Origin: Bidens hawaiensis
Taxonomy: Eukaryota > Streptophyta > Magnoliopsida > Asterales > Asteraceae
DNA length: 64,000 bases
Direction: 5' to 3'
NCBI GenBank assembly: GCA_021521415.1
Contig: JAIQDT010010073.1
Location: 1 to 64,000, forward strand
This document shows positions 32,960-43,958 of this stretch, piece by piece (position 1 is the first letter of the stretch; every line of letters begins with the position of its first letter). The notes below the pieces were generated by a model. The model saw only the letters and a list, made by a program, of their open reading frames with translations, made no database searches and was not told where the DNA came from. The position numbers and the translations under genes are program-made.

Positions 32960-34307
32960 ATTCAAACACCTATAAAATCTATCCATGATGAGAAGCATTC
33001 ACAACTGTTGGTTAAATATAATATTTCAACATAAGACCAATACGACAAATACCTTGCAAATATGAGTATTTATTAAAATGACATAGAACAAAAGAACGCT
33101 TGTAATATGTGACACCCCGGGAAGGAAAATCAAAGACGCCCAGATACACAAACAGATTGATAATAGCAAATGACATATGCAACGACAGTGACGATGTTCT
33201 TTATATACATTGGGTGCGAATGTTTTCCATCGGTGTATCAATGCACGCATTGCAGAATGTGCGAACAAACTAATAGTATACTAATGCACATCGGTGTACC
33301 AATGCACGCATTGCAGAATGTTCTTGATATACATCGGGTGCGAATGTTCACACTCGCATACGAAAAATGTAGCACGATTTCAAACAGCTAGCGTTGATGC
33401 TCATCACTTCAACCGACCCAAAGTTCCTGATTGAAATGCTTGTGTTGTCCCCATAGCTTCCACTGTTAGCCTAAGCACCACAATCAGCAATGAGATCATA
33501 TCATCGATTACCATTTTCGAGCACACTACCTCCATCACCGGCAAACCTCACCGCCTTTCGTCATGTCGAGGAATAGCAACATTCCTTATTCACCATTACC
33601 ATCACCAATTTCATCCTCTTTCAAACCAACTGCACAACATGTGCTTTTTCCATCAATCCATGTTTTCACCGATAGTTTGCAAACAACAATGGGAATAACG
33701 ATCCTGATCAAAGTTTTCAAAGGATTAAAAGGAAAAGGTTCAGGAATTTACTGAAAGAATGGGATGGAAGATATTAAAGAAAGATGAAGAGATAATCCTG
33801 GGATTTCACAAGGATATCGGGGTTACTACACACACGTGTAGTACCCCTGCTATCCTTGCAAAATCCCGTGATTGTCTTTTCATCTTTCTTTGACATCTTC
33901 CAACCAATTCTTTCAGCAAATTTTCGCATCTCTTCGTTCCGAACATATGAAATTTTTTATTGGGATTGTCTTTTCCCATTGTTGTTTGCAAGTTATTGGT
34001 GAAAGCATGGGCTAGTGGCAAAGTAAATGTGTTGTGTAGTTAGTTTGCAAGAGGACGAATATGACGATGACAATGGTGAATTTGGAGTGTTACTACTCCT
34101 GGTGGGTGGTGAGGTTTGTGGGTGATGGAGGAAGTGTGATCGAAAATGGTAGTCGATGCTATCCTAACTGCTGGTTGTGGTGTTCGGGTTAGCAGTGGAA
34201 GCTGTGGCGACAACCTCGAGCAAAAAGTGATTACGTGAATATATGTTCTATTTTATGTGAACAAATTGATATAGAGCAAAATGATTTTGGATCTTCTCTT
34301 TCTCTCT
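32960..34307. repeat. 1.35-kb duplicated segment with ZHD-derived inverted repeat, copy 1
   Basis: Aligns along its length with 36500-37795 in the same orientation. Both copies share the flanks (TCCATGATGAGAAG, GTTAAATATAATATTTCAA, GTGACACCCC) and end with GAGCAAAAAGTGATAACGTG-like and TCTTTCTCTCTT runs. The middle holds a large inverted repeat. Confidence 0.85.
33430..34215. repeat. Long inverted repeat made of ZHD homeodomain gene fragments, copy 1
   Basis: The left arm (about 33430-33832, plus) and right arm (about 33833-34215, minus) are complementary over nearly 400 bp at roughly 80-85 percent, meeting at TACTACACACACGTGTAGTA. Both arms read through the same gene: a leader, a linker with MSRNSNIPYS-type start, CAAACAACAATGGG, and the beginning of a ZHD-type homeodomain. 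The right arm translated on its own strand gives EEMRKFAERIGWKMSKKDEK and GFCKD, matching helix 1 and 2 of zinc-finger homeodomain proteins. A transcript would fold into one long hairpin. Confidence 0.8.
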
Positions 34308-35009
34308 TCTGGTATTTATAAGCTCTTCTTCCTTTTTTGTGATATCATTAGCATTAATTATTATTGTGGCATTATAAGCCCTTCTTCCTTTTTTGTGATA
34401 TCTTTAGCATTAATTGTTATTATTGTGTCTTTATTTTCTCTATTAATTAAACATATCTTTTTTAACTTTTAAAAGTTTAACTTTAATAAAATTAAATACA
34501 ATTATTATTTATTACAAAATGTAATAGCAATATTACTTTAGAATTCTGAAATTAATTTAACATAAAATACCCAACCATATTAATTTATGATATAAAACAC
34601 ATCTAAAAAACATAATAAAACGCATATGTTTTAAAAGAGCTAAATTCATAAACCTGGCGGGTTGACATGAACACAATTAGTTTAGTTAAATGCCTTCACG
34701 TGTTCAACTTTAAACTAACTAGAGCCAGTTTAATAGAACAGCATGACATCGAAGCTTGAAATTCGACTAGGGTCGCGGCTTATTGCTTTTTATTTAAGGC
34801 AAATTAATTTCTTTTTTTTACTTTTCAAATGGATATCTTAACCGGCATGCATCTTAAAGTATTGATAATTAGTATCGACCATTGATTGTGCATACCGTAA
34901 GTGTAACATTTCCAATCTAATTAACAACAGATTTCCAAAATTTCTTAATTCTAACTTTCAATTTTGGTTTCTATAGGGCCCAAAACCGAGCCAAATAGAC
35001 ATACCACTA
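34308..35009. other. Intergenic DNA, nothing recognised
   Basis: AT-rich, a short internal tandem (CTTCTTCCTTTTTTGTGATA repeated at about 34326 and 34383). No gene. Confidence 0.5.
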
Positions 35010-35530
35010 GCTACAATGTTGTCTATTAGCTATTAGTTATGAAGGAGATTACTTGGCTTGTTCGAAAGCTTGCAAGAGTGGTATCCTAAGCAAACTTAAG
35101 GATGCTTGAACTACCATGTTCGTTCGAGACATATGGACTATTATTGGTCTAGTTTATGTATTTTTGGAGAACATGGAAGGCTCTCGCCAAGATCTATACT
35201 CGTCGTGTGACTGCTATTCTGAACTTAGTTTAGTATAAAAGATTCATGGTGTGTTAATAATGACTATCTGATCTTCCAAGTTTACACCTGGGACTTCCGG
35301 TGTAGATAGATACGACATCAAAGAGTTGCAAATTAATGCGTAGCATTGGTTGGATGAACATTTTGCACTGATTCCAAAAGGGTATGGAATCGTCATGATA
35401 TGGCACACGCCATTGCATCCAATCTTGACATAACTTGTAATTGCAATTGATGTTTTAGTGAAAGGAAAATGAGTGAATGATAAGCTTGAAATAACTTCAT
35501 ATTTCTAAAGAAGAAGCATTATACTAAAAA
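35010..35530. repeat. Diverged dispersed repeat, copy 2
   Basis: Partner of 4150-4665, same orientation, about 75-80 percent alike by eye with indels. No coding frame survives in either copy. Confidence 0.7.
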
Positions 35531-35768
35531 AATTAAAAATGAAAGGGGCGTTCAAGTTTATGATGATGGGTATGATTTCAGGACCTACGCAACAATAAAG
35601 TAGATGCCCAACAATCAAAGTCTCTAGAACGTACATGAACCAAATTAATAAATGAAAATCAATAAAACAAAACTTAATATTGTGGTTTTTTATTTTATTT
35701 TTCTATTTTAACTTCTGAACACTTTATTGGTGAAAGGACTAAGGACATAATAAATGGCAATGGCAAAA

Positions 35769-36410
35769 CTAGGGGTGAGCACGGTTCGATTTGATTCGGA
35801 TATTGGGTGAAACCCAAACAAAAACCGAAGCTATCGGTTATTTTAGAATATCAACATATTGGTTTTTGGTTATTCGGTTTTTCAGTTATTCGGTTTTCGG
35901 TTATTTTCGGTTTTTTATTGCGAGCAGACATTATAACGAAAATTCAAAAAATAGAGTACTACATATATATGCTGAATTCAAAATACAAAAATATTTACAT
36001 GTTACGTGGAACCAAACAAATACAAAGTTGCTTGAGTAGTAAAGTTTAAAATTCAATAAAGTTCTTAACGAAAAAAACACTAAAAGTTTGGTCCGAATCT
36101 TCATTCATTATCTTATTCATTTTCAAAGATTAGACTCAATCTTCATCATTTTCATAATCTTCATCACGTCAATGGTAGATTCTTTTGGTATTTTGTTTTC
36201 GATCATAACATCTACTAAAAAACACGTAGAAAACATTGGTTTGATTAATCGGTTCGGTTTGGTTTTTTAAAAATGGATAACGGAAAAAAATCGGTTTTTT
36301 GAAAAACTAAAAAATTAACCATAAAATTAACTGTCGGTTAATTTTTCGGGTCGGTTTTTTCGATCAATTCGGTTTTGATTCGGTTAATTTGGTTTTTTTT
36401 TCACCCCTAG
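35769..36410. mobile_element. MITE with CTAGGGGTGA ends, rich in CGGTT words
   Basis: Left end CTAGGGGTGA (35769-35778) and right end TCACCCCTAG (36401-36410) are perfect 10-bp inverted repeats. The outer thirds are dense in TTCGGTTATT/TCGGTTTTT words in complementary arrangement. No coding potential. Target duplication not clear by eye. Confidence 0.65.
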
Positions 36411-36499
36411 ACCAAACATATAGTATGTATTAGTTAGTTCACACATATGGTGAAAATATATTGGTTTTCTATAAATTTATTAAAACCAAAGGGAAAAAT

Positions 36500-37795
36500 T
36501 ATTCAAACACCTATTAAATATTTCCATGATGAGAAGTATTCACAACTGTTGGTTAAATATAATATTTCAATGTAAGACCAATAGGGCAAATACCTTGCAA
36601 ATATGAGTATTTATTAAAATGGCAGAGAATAAAACAATGCTTGTAATATGTGACACCCCAAAAAGGAAAATCAAAGACCCCATATACACAAACAGATTGG
36701 TAACAGCAAATATATAAATAACGACAATGATGATGTTCTTGATATACATCGAGTGCAAATGTTTTCCAACGTTGTATCAATGCACACATTGCACAATTTT
36801 TGAATTAACTAATAGTACACTAGTGCACATCGGCGTACCAATGCACACATTGCATAATGTTCATGATATACATAGATAATTTATGCCATGGCATATATTC
36901 ACTTCAGCTTACCCAAAGCTCCTCAATGACAATGCTTGTGTTGTCCCCATAGCTTCCACTGTGAACCTGAGCATCACAATCAACACTGATATCATATCAT
37001 CGACTACCATTGCCAAGCACACCTCACCACCTTTCATCATGCCGAGGAATAGTAGCACTCCTAATTCATACCATCACCAATTTCACCATCCTACAAACTA
37101 TCTGCACAAGAAATTTGCTTTTCCATCAACCTATGTTTTCACCAACAACTTACAAACAACAATGGGAAGAACGATCCTTATCAAAATTTTCAAAGGATAA
37201 GATGGAAAAGATACTGGAATTTGCTGAACGAATTGGATGGAAGATGTTAAATAAAGATGAAGAGATGATCCTAGGATTTTGCAAGGATATCGGGTTACTA
37301 CACAAGTTTAGTATCCCACACTATCCTTGCAAAATCCCTAAATTGTCATTTCATATTTCATTGACATCTCCCAACCAATTCTTTCAGCAAATTTCCTCAT
37401 CTTATCCTTCCGATCATATGAAAACTTTTTATCGAGGTCGTCTTTTCCCATTATTGTTTGCAAGTTGTTGGTGAAAGCATGGGTTGATGGCAAAGTAAAT
37501 GTGATGAGCAGTTGGTTTGCAAGAGGATGAAAATGACTATGGCAATGGTGAATTTGAAGTGATGCTACTTCTCGGCATGGTGGAGGGTGGTGAGGTTTGT
37601 GGGTGATGGAGGAGGTTGGTCGGCAGTTATGGTAGTCGATGCTATCATGTAAATGTTGATTGTGTTGTTCGGGTTAGCAGTGGAAGTTGTGGTGGAAACC
37701 ACGAGCAAAAAGTGATAACGTGAATAGATGTTCCATATTATGTTAACATATTGACATACGGCAAAAATATTTTGGAATTAGTCTTTCTCTCTTGT
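36500..37795. repeat. 1.3-kb duplicated segment with ZHD-derived inverted repeat, copy 2
   Basis: Direct-orientation partner of 32960-34307, about 3.5 kb away. It ends where a gypsy-type LTR begins at 37793. Confidence 0.85.
36940..37705. repeat. Long inverted repeat made of ZHD homeodomain gene fragments, copy 2
   Basis: The left arm (plus, about 36940-37315) encodes in one frame MPRNSSTPNSYHHQFHHPT and, one frame over, FSKDKMEKILEFAERIGWKM followed by LNKDEEMILGFCKDIG, a clear ZHD homeodomain start. The right arm (minus, about 37320-37705) encodes KKFSYDRKDKMRKFAERIGW and then a stop. The arms meet near GTTACTACACAAGTTTAGTA. The two arms carry different substitutions from each other, so the inverted repeat is not brand new. 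Confidence 0.8.
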
Positions 37796-39206
37796 AACAA
37801 CACGGATTTTTATTTATTTATATTATATTCGTTACCCGACCCGTTTTATGTTCGGGAAATTTTACCAATAAAATGGCACGTTTATCACGTCATTTTTTTA
37901 TTATTTTAATATTATTGTTTAATTACTTATTAAAATATTAAAAGTACTTTGATATATATACACTCTTAACCCAAAACAAACCTTACACCATTTTTGTTCC
38001 CATCTTTATACAAGAAGGACCATTGTGCAAATCTGACTTATATTATATATTATAATATATCAACCCATTTAACCAAACCCTATAACCCATATTCATGAAC
38101 CAAACCCGCAACCCGGAACCCGTTTGATTTTCTTGAACCATAATTCTCGTAACAATTTTGGGTAATTAAATCATGTGTATTGATTCTCATACCATAATCG
38201 GCCTACCGACTATGTTAATTAGGAAATTCGTATCTCATGGACGTGAACTAGTTATATTACGAACCGTCTATACTCGTTTAGGGTTTTACCATACAACATT
38301 CATTATAATTCAATTAAATTGTGGTACATGATCCTTATACAATCATCTACGAAAGCCCATAATGAATTGGTTTCACCATTGCCTGAAACATCGTTTCTTG
38401 TTCTTGCTGGCTACGCACGAATCAGTTAACCTCTCGTTGTTCATCGTGAAAGGATCCTTGTCGGTAAATTTCGAAGAGCTTGACTTACCGGTTTCTAATT
38501 TAATCATTATCTCTTGCTTAATCGCTAAGGTGAGTATTGCACTCCCTTCTTTTACTTATATTTAATAGTTTTGGGGACATATGCGTTCGTATATATTTTC
38601 TATTATATAGTATTCAACCGCAACTGTTTAACCTTGTGTGTTTATCAATCTGCCTAACTTGCTATTTGCTTACTTGCTTTATTTGAACGCTATTTGCTTA
38701 CTTCGGCAACCGATGTCCATTTTAATGGGACGTTTTAGTCCTTGCTTGGTAACCAATGTCCATTTATATGGATTGGTTGAGCCATTTCTTTATGGATTGT
38801 TTGATTGTTATGTGTTATGGCTTAATTGTATATCTCACAGGAACAGTTTGCACTTTTACTTATTATTATTATAGTGTCTTAAATCTGGTGTTATACTCAC
38901 TCAACATTGTGTTGACAAAACCTATATTTTTAACGCATATGCAGGTTATCGTGTGATGTGATTCCGAAGCTTGTTTTTGAAGAAAACTTTGGTTGCATGC
39001 TAGAGAAGAAGATACAAGCATTAGAATATTGGATTTTGTTTTATTTGATTTAATGTTAATTTATGTACTTTGGTTAATTTGATGTAAATGATTATTTAAT
39101 TAAATCTAATACATATTGTCACATTTAATATCACATGATAGTACCTTGAAAGTTGTGGGCAATCAGTTCACGCCCCGGCATTTCCGCTGTAGGTTGGGTT
39201 GCGACA
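37793..39206 (+). repeat. Gypsy-type LTR, old
   Basis: Begins TGTAACAACACGG and ends GGTTGCGACA, followed by GATTGGTATCAGTGCC, a primer-binding site. Length 1414 bp. No second LTR is present in the window. Short frames inside are chance. Confidence 0.7.
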
Positions 39207-41001
39207 GATTGGTATCAGTGCCGAAGGTTTATGATAGGTCGTTAGTGGTTCCATCGTAACATGTTTAGGAGCCCCATACGTGCTTATTTGTTTGCCTTAT
39301 GTGTTCAAAAATTAATTATTTACAGCTTTCTTAGATAATTATTTAATGATTATTTATTATTGTATTATTATGCACACACACACAATTCCGAGGTTATGCC
39401 TCAACCTTCAAAGAAAGTTTTCGTAAATATTTTAAATTAAAGTAGATTGCCTTTTTGTTATTGGGAAATTCCTTAAGAATTCCCTACTTTTGTTTTTACT
39501 CCATCTTAAGGCTAGGTAGTATGACAAGTTCCCCTCGGCCAAAGAGGAACACCATTGTCATACGACCGACACCTTAGGTTGATTTTTAACCGAATTCACG
39601 GTGGTTCGTGGCCAACTCGGTTTTCCCAATTATTGTGTTTTGTTATTTAAATGGTTAGTTGGGTGAAAAATCCATGGGCACTCCTACTTTCCATTTCTCA
39701 GTTTGTTTTATGTTTTTGTTGGAGTTCATCATACGTGATGGTTCACGGGATTTTCCAATTATTCATGTTTCTCTCGTTTGTTCGTTATATAGTTAGGTCG
39801 GTTAAAATACCATGTAACTCTCATTGGGCCGACAAACTATATTGTATTGTTGATTCGTTAATTAGTTGGGACAATCAAAATGCCATGTAACGCTCATGGG
39901 CTGTCCAACTCATATGCTTTAATCGTTAGTTTCATTGGGCCATTCAAACTGCCATAGAAAGTTCATGAGCGGCCAACACACAATATATGTTTCGTTAGTT
40001 TATTATAAAGTTAACTTAATCAAATAAAAATCTAAATTTTAAACTAACCTCACATCTTCGTGTAGTCATCACACATTAATCATATTGACTACATCATCTA
40101 ATAATTATTTACGCTATGTACCCCTATTCTTATAAACTTTTATCTTTATTTCTCATGATACGACACAAATCCCTCATTTATGAAAAGTAAAGTTATTATA
40201 AAACATTTCAACTTTTATTATTTAAACGATTTCCTCAATTTATCCTTCATCTTATAAGCCTTTATTTTTGGTCCTCATAGAATGTCTCATTTAAGAAACC
40301 ACCGTCGTCCTCGACATCAATAGTCAAGTCCTCATGACCAACGAGCGTATAGCCAATGATTTAACTGCTGCAACCTCAAAAACATAAACTCAAATTCAAA
40401 ACATTAATACAACCAATTCAAACTTGTTCATTAACTTCCTTGATTGAAATTTTAATTAATATACCCCTACTCATCCTCGCAACCACAACAACGACAACGA
40501 CAAGTGCAAGTCTAATCATAAACTATGATGTTAATCAAATCAATCATCAACCTCAACAAAATCAAAGTATCCGAGCAAGAATCTCTCCATCGGTATTCAC
40601 TCGTTATGCCCGCTAGTAACTTCCACCATTCGACTCAATCCTCATGTCGTTTTTCCACCCAGAGTAATCGTTTCGATCATCCTTGCATATACTTGCCCTT
40701 CACCGCCTAATACACAAGTTGTTCTGCAACAGCCTACCCCTCATGCTCAACCTGATGCCACTACTACTTGTGCTTGCTACCATTCAGGAGACCCTAATTC
40801 TCTCAGCGATAGGTGCCCTCAAATTATCCATGCCAAACAAGTTCAAACTATAGTTACACCCTATTAAGTTACCCACCAAGTCCAAACCTCTCAGTCCCAC
40901 ATCCTTCAAGCTTCTTTCGTCAAGCAAGATCATTCATGTTTAACCCAAACTTATCAGATCTCACACCCGTAAACTCAAGTTTACCAAACCTACTCTAAAT
41001 A
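39207..41001 (+). pseudogene. Degenerate gypsy leader and Gag
   Basis: After the primer-binding site there is about 1 kb of leader. At 40281 a Gag-like start MSHLRNHRRPRHQ is followed by stops. Near 40770-40830 the frame HAQPDATTTCACYHSGDPNS and CP retains half of a zinc-knuckle-like pattern. No protease or RT is left: the sequence is cut at 41001 by the CACTA-type repeat block. Confidence 0.5.
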
Positions 41002-42656
41002 CACTACGTGAATATTGACCTTTATCCACACGAAAAAAGTGTGGCCGTAGGCCTTTAGCCACACACATTTGGTTCAGGTCATATGCGGCCAAAGGTCGCG
41101 ACACCATGGGTATGATATGGCCACACACAGTTTTTAGTGGCCTTATGTGGTAATAAGTGTGGCTAAAGGGTACAGACATTAGTTGCTGGCCATCAAGAAG
41201 CCTCTCCAATAAGTGTGGCTAAATGGTAGAAAATGACCACATGTCAATTTACTATGAGTGACCATTGCATCTATATAGCCACATGAATTTATGTTTCAGC
41301 CACATGCATTTTATATTAATGTGGCCAATAGGGTTGTGTTAAGCTTACATTGTGACCTATACCGTGTGGATATAGCAAAGAAATGACCACTTAAATTTAA
41401 TAATAGAGTGGCTAATTATATGATATAGACACTAGATATTACATTAAAAGTGGCTAAATATGTTTACTTGCCACTCAAAATCTCCTTTGTAGATTATAGT
41501 GTGGCCATTGTCTTACCGTCTGTCACACAAAATGTTTTTCCTACTAAAAAGTGTGGCTATTGTAAAACTTTTCGTCACACATAGTGATGTACTGTGTGGC
41601 TAATCATATCTTATAGACACTGGGGATTATTATAAATGTGGCTAAAAATGTGAACTTGCTAGTCAAAAACTCTTTTATAGTTTGTGGTGTGGCCATTTTC
41701 TTACCGTTTGTCACACATAATGCTTTTCCTAATTTAAAGTGTGGCTATTGTCAAACTTTTCGTCACACATAGTGAGGTACTGTGTGGCTAAAAACATCAT
41801 ATAGACACTGGAGGGTGTTGTCAATGTGGCTAAAAATGTGAACTTGCTAGTAAAAAACTCTTTTGTATTTTGTGGTGTGGCCATTGTCTTACAGTTTGTC
41901 ACACATAATGCTTTTCGTAATTTAAAGTGTGGCTATTTTCAAACTTTTCGTCACAGATAGTGAGGTACTGCGTGGCTAATAATATCATATAGACACTGGA
42001 GGTTGTTGCCAATGTGGCTAAAAATGTGATGTTGCCACTCAAACACTCTTTTGTAGTTTGTGGTGTGGCCATTGTCTTACGTTTGTCACACATAATGCTT
42101 TTCCGAATTTAAAGTGTGGCTATTGTCAAACTTTTCGTCACAGATAGTGAGGTACTGTGTGGCTAATAATATCATATAGACACTGGAGGTTGTTGTCAAT
42201 GTGGCTAAAAATGTGAAGTTGCCACTCAAACACTCTTTTGTAGTTTGTGGTGTGGCCATTGTCTTATCGTAATTTAAAGTGTGGCTATTGTCAAACTTTT
42301 CGTCACACATAGTTAGGTACTGTGTGGCAAATAATATCATATAGACACTGGAGGTTGTTGTCAATGTGGCTAAAACTGTGAAGTTGCCACTCAAACACTC
42401 TTTTGTAGTTTGTGGTGTGGCCATTGTCTTACCGTTTGTCACACATAATGCTTTTCGTAATTTAAAGTGTGGTTATCGTCAAACTTTTCCTCACACAAAA
42501 ATGTTTATGTCGTGGCTAATGGTCATTTATAGACTCTAATTTTTGTAATTTCAGGTGTGGCTATTGTCTTACTTTTGGCCACACCTATTTAATATGTTCT
42601 ATGTGGCCAAATTGTGTGTAATTAGGCAATATATAACTATTTTTTTTTGTGCAGTA
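41002..42656. mobile_element. CACTA-type terminal region or small element with GTGTGGCTA repeats
   Basis: Starts CACTACGTGAAT and is dense in GTGTGGC/GCCACAC words in both directions, the usual subterminal pattern of CACTA transposons. The right side ends TTTTTTTTGTGCAGTA at 42656. ATA flanks both sides (40999-41001 and 42657-42659), fitting a 3-bp duplication. Either it is an independent small CACTA element or it is the 3' end of a larger CACTA whose gene ends at 42765. The two termini match each other only loosely, so I leave this open. Confidence 0.65.
41440..42520. repeat. ~165-190-bp tandem repeat in the CACTA region
   Basis: A unit containing GTGTGGCTATTGTCAAACTT, CACTGGAGGTTGTTG and GTGGTGTGGCCATTGTCTTA recurs at about 41550, 41739, 41929, 42113 and 42280. 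Open minus-strand frames crossing it simply repeat and are not genes. Confidence 0.85.
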
Positions 42657-42764
42657 ATATAAAACAGCTATAAGCAACAAAACAAAATTATTATATTAGC
42701 AATAATATTCACTTAAGAAAATGTATATGCAAAATATCTTACAAAATACAAAAATAACGACTAC

Positions 42765-42905
42765 CTATATACTAGCTAAGGCGTCGGTTTTCTTGGCACT
42801 GCTCCTTGTCTTCTGTTTGGTCACCCGGTCTATCATTGTGTACTTTGCCTTTGCCTTCTTGCCAGCTCTGTCTGGTTCTTTTGAGGACGGGAGTGGTGGT
42901 AGCTG
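42765..42905 (-). pseudogene. Last exon of the Transposase_24-like gene
   Basis: Minus-strand translation reads LPPLPSSKEPDRAGKKAKAK and then VTKQKTRSSAKKTDALAS, a basic tail ending at a TAG at 42765. A splice acceptor is plausible just upstream near 42905. The rest of the gene lies on the same strand beyond the 12.4-kb copia insertion (55590-58549); the insertion therefore sits in an intron. Confidence 0.5.
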
Positions 42906-43033
42906 GAACAACAAAATATGAAAAACAATATGTATAATTAATGTCGTATTTTGTAATTGAATAAAACAAAATAGTATGCATACATACATACCGAATGTTC
43001 GTTTAACTGTTCGAGAACCTTTCGGTGGGAAGT

Positions 43034-43443
43034 TGTTGGTGCATGAATGTCAGTAGTTCATAGTCTAGTGTCTGTAATCGAGTCTGTAATGTTATTTATG
43101 TTTTTGTTTATAAGCGAAGTTGTCAACAAGTTCGCCTAGGCGAACTTGTTGAACAAGCGAAGTTATGGACAACTTCGCCTGAACATATCAGGCGAAGTTG
43201 TCGTGTATTTATATATAGATTACGGCTTGGTTTAGGGTTAATCAATCAGTTAGTGTTCGAGAGTTCAGTTAATCAGTCGACGAGAGTCTGTATTAGTGAT
43301 ATCGTATCACGTGAGTTCGGTTATAAAATATAACGTGTTTCGTGTATTCGTGTGTTTGTGTTCTATACTCGTAACGATCTACGCAGGGATTCCGCACCTG
43401 AGTAGACCGCGATATCTCGTGCGATCCGTCCAGGGAACCTACA
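43034..43443 (+). repeat. Left LTR of the 12.4-kb copia element
   Basis: Begins TGTTGGTGCATGAATG, ends GGGAACCTACA. Between 43120 and 43205 it carries nested inverted words of the GCGAAGTT/AACTTCGC type, upstream of a TATA stretch at 43206-43220. Confidence 0.96.
43206..43220 (+). promoter_or_regulatory. TATA stretch of the copia LTR promoter
   Basis: TATTTATATATAGAT about 10 bp after the last GCGAAGTT word; conserved in the right LTR. Confidence 0.55.
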
Positions 43444-43639
43444 ATTGGTATCAGAGCATTTGCTCGATTGTGAGGTTCGGGATATTCACGCGGGTATAAA
43501 TTTCGTCCCGTTTCGACTATTCGCGGGACGTGTTTTCGTGTTTCTAAGTCAATCTTACCTACTACCACAGTATTCAAGCCTTTGCACCATCAAAAACCTT
43601 GTTAAATCCAGATTCCAGATCTTCAAAAACGTCCGTGTT

Positions 43640-43905
43640 CATCAGGCGAAGTTGCCGTCACTGTACGTAGGGTTTCGGCGAAGATATAAGGTTATGCGAA
43701 GTTATCCACAACTTCGCCTACCTTCTCAAGTTCGCCTGTATCAGCGAAGTTCTCTACAACTTCGCCTACCTCTTAAGTTCGCTTACCTCAAGCGAAGTTA
43801 AGAATCAGCGAAGTTAATCAGCAGAGTTATCAGCGAAGTTCTTCAGCGAAGTTCTCTACAACTTCGCCTTCTTCAAGCGAAGTTATCCGTAACTTCGCCT
43901 ACAGT
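43640..43905 (+). repeat. Hairpin cluster in the gag leader
   Basis: Four perfect GCGAAGTT-N6-AACTTCGC palindromes at 43696-43717, 43744-43765, 43846-43867 and 43877-43898, plus several unpaired GCGAAGTT and AAGTTCGCC words. They end about 60 bp before the gag start codon at 43959; a run of about 17 A lies between. Confidence 0.95.
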
Positions 43906-43958
43906 ACTTAAAAAAAAAAAAAAAATTAACTTTTCAGGTTTCTTACTTTTCGGAAAAG

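Noticed and set aside
41899..42442. Minus-strand frames with repeated MATPQTTKECLSGN segments
   Set aside because: They arise from the tandem GTGTGGCTA repeat of a CACTA-type region, not from a gene.
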